A stretch of DNA of 28,792 nt. Origin: Hypsibius dujardini (lineage: Eukaryota > Tardigrada > Eutardigrada > Parachela > Hypsibiidae). The stretch lies in the NCBI GenBank assembly GCA_001579985.1, contig LRSR01004561.1, positions 1 through 28,792 on the forward strand, written 5' to 3'. The notes under the pieces are model-generated. The model made no database searches and had not been told where the DNA came from. It worked only from the letters and a program-made list of their open reading frames with translations. Within the stretch, counting starts at the first letter, position 1. Each line of letters begins with the position of its first letter. This document shows positions 28,015 to 28,792 of the stretch, piece by piece. Position numbers and translations under genes: made by a program.

Positions 28015-28792
28015 TTTGCGAGGGGGTCGTCCGCGTCTCCCGCCCACATGTTACACTCTGTTGCCGAGGTTATTGTCACCGAGTTCCTACTAAAACCTCG
28101 CTAGAGCTTCGGCATTGCGAAAGACATTTAGTTAACTGTTTTACCATAACCAGTGTACATATTTTAGTTTGTTTTTTATTCATTTGTACGGCCTGAAAAT
28201 TGGTTTGGTTACACTTCATAGCCTTCTTTGTTTAAGTACTTTGTTGGCCGGAAGGATATGTTCAGTTTTCTTCATTTTTTCACAGCGTAATCTAACTGTC
28301 GAAGTGTCTAACTATCGTCTAACTTAACTGTTTGATTTCTGCTTTCGCAAAAATTGTAAGCGCAATGATTTTTTGCTATGAGTTTTTAAGCAGCCTTTTT
28401 AAGCCGCCCATAAACGACGCGGTTAATCAGATTGCCATATTTCACTACCATTGCAGATGGCTACTGTTAATACTGAATATGAAAATCAAATGTCATTATG
28501 TCAATAGTAACACAAATACATTGATATTGACATAATGACGTAATTAAGTAATTAAGTAATGACGCCGCGAAATATATTTCTAAGGTGGATGTTCTCTAAA
28601 TTAAATCGTGGCAAAATATATGTCATTGTGTTGTAATGTCATTATGTCATTACGGAATGACATATGCTAATCTAGCATACCCTGTCAGATACTTATGTCA
28701 TTGTTGTTGGACACGCCCAACAAGTCCCCATATCCAATCATGATAGTTCTTTAACTCACGAGTATCATACTTAGTTTGTAACTCTGTCCACT
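28015..28792. other. Non-coding tail of the window, possible retroelement 3' end
   Basis: Just after the last stop is GCGAGGGGG, then 23 bp later TGTTACACTC. A purine tract followed by TGTTAC looks like a polypurine tract and LTR start, but no partner LTR exists in the window, so this is speculative. The rest is AT-rich with no gene; short ATGTCATTATGTCAT words recur from 28490 to 28660. Confidence 0.35.
28492..28539. repeat. Inverted repeat with perfect 15-bp arms
   Basis: GTCATTATGTCAATA at 28492-28506 pairs exactly with TATTGACATAATGAC at 28525-28539 across an 18-bp loop. Related GTCATTA/TAATGAC words follow to 28660. It may be part of a small palindromic element. Confidence 0.85.

Overview
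The window is nuclear DNA from an invertebrate animal with a fairly compact genome. The evidence is GT-AG introns (many only 60-120 bp), conserved eukaryotic housekeeping genes, a metazoan-type receptor tyrosine kinase, intronic tetranucleotide satellites and an LTR-type retroelement. I cannot name the species; an arthropod, tardigrade or similar lineage is a guess. All exon models below were assembled by hand from splice sites, reading phase and protein similarity.

Layout. (1) 24-2126, minus: five exons of RPAP3, a TPR co-chaperone of the R2TP/HSP90 system; its 3' end lies outside the window. (2) 2127-2745: a bidirectional promoter made of two ~270 bp tandem units. (3) 2746-4544, plus: a complete seven-exon TVP23 gene (Golgi membrane protein). 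(4) 4826-13166 and 17236-25761, minus: two complete, tandemly duplicated nine-exon genes. Each encodes a ~747-residue single-pass receptor tyrosine kinase whose whole ectodomain is a trypsin-fold (S1) domain. Both lack the catalytic His and Ser, so the ectodomain is a pseudoprotease on a split, VEGFR/PDGFR-like kinase. A broken third copy lies between them (14872-15432). (5) 26079-28792: fragments of possibly transposon-derived genes, including an OTU-like piece.

The receptor pair is the main discovery. I know of no described receptor tyrosine kinase with a trypsin-like pseudoprotease as its extracellular domain. The nearest parallel is HGF/MSP, soluble pseudoproteases that act as ligands for the kinases MET/RON. 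The two copies are almost identical in the kinase (2 changes in 130 residues of the main catalytic exon). They differ at about 55 of ~198 residues in the pseudoprotease exon, although the intron block beside it is ~97% identical. That suggests diversifying selection on the ectodomain with a conserved signalling output.

Several mobile elements arrived after the duplication. A gag-protease mini-retroelement with an in-frame GGGAAAC frameshift site sits antisense in intron 2 of copy 2. A 157-bp MITE sits in intron 4 of copy 1, with copy 2 as its empty site. A ~740-bp foldback element lies between the genes. Introns of RPAP3, TVP23 and copy 1 carry long TCTG/CAGA and TTGA/TCAA arrays.
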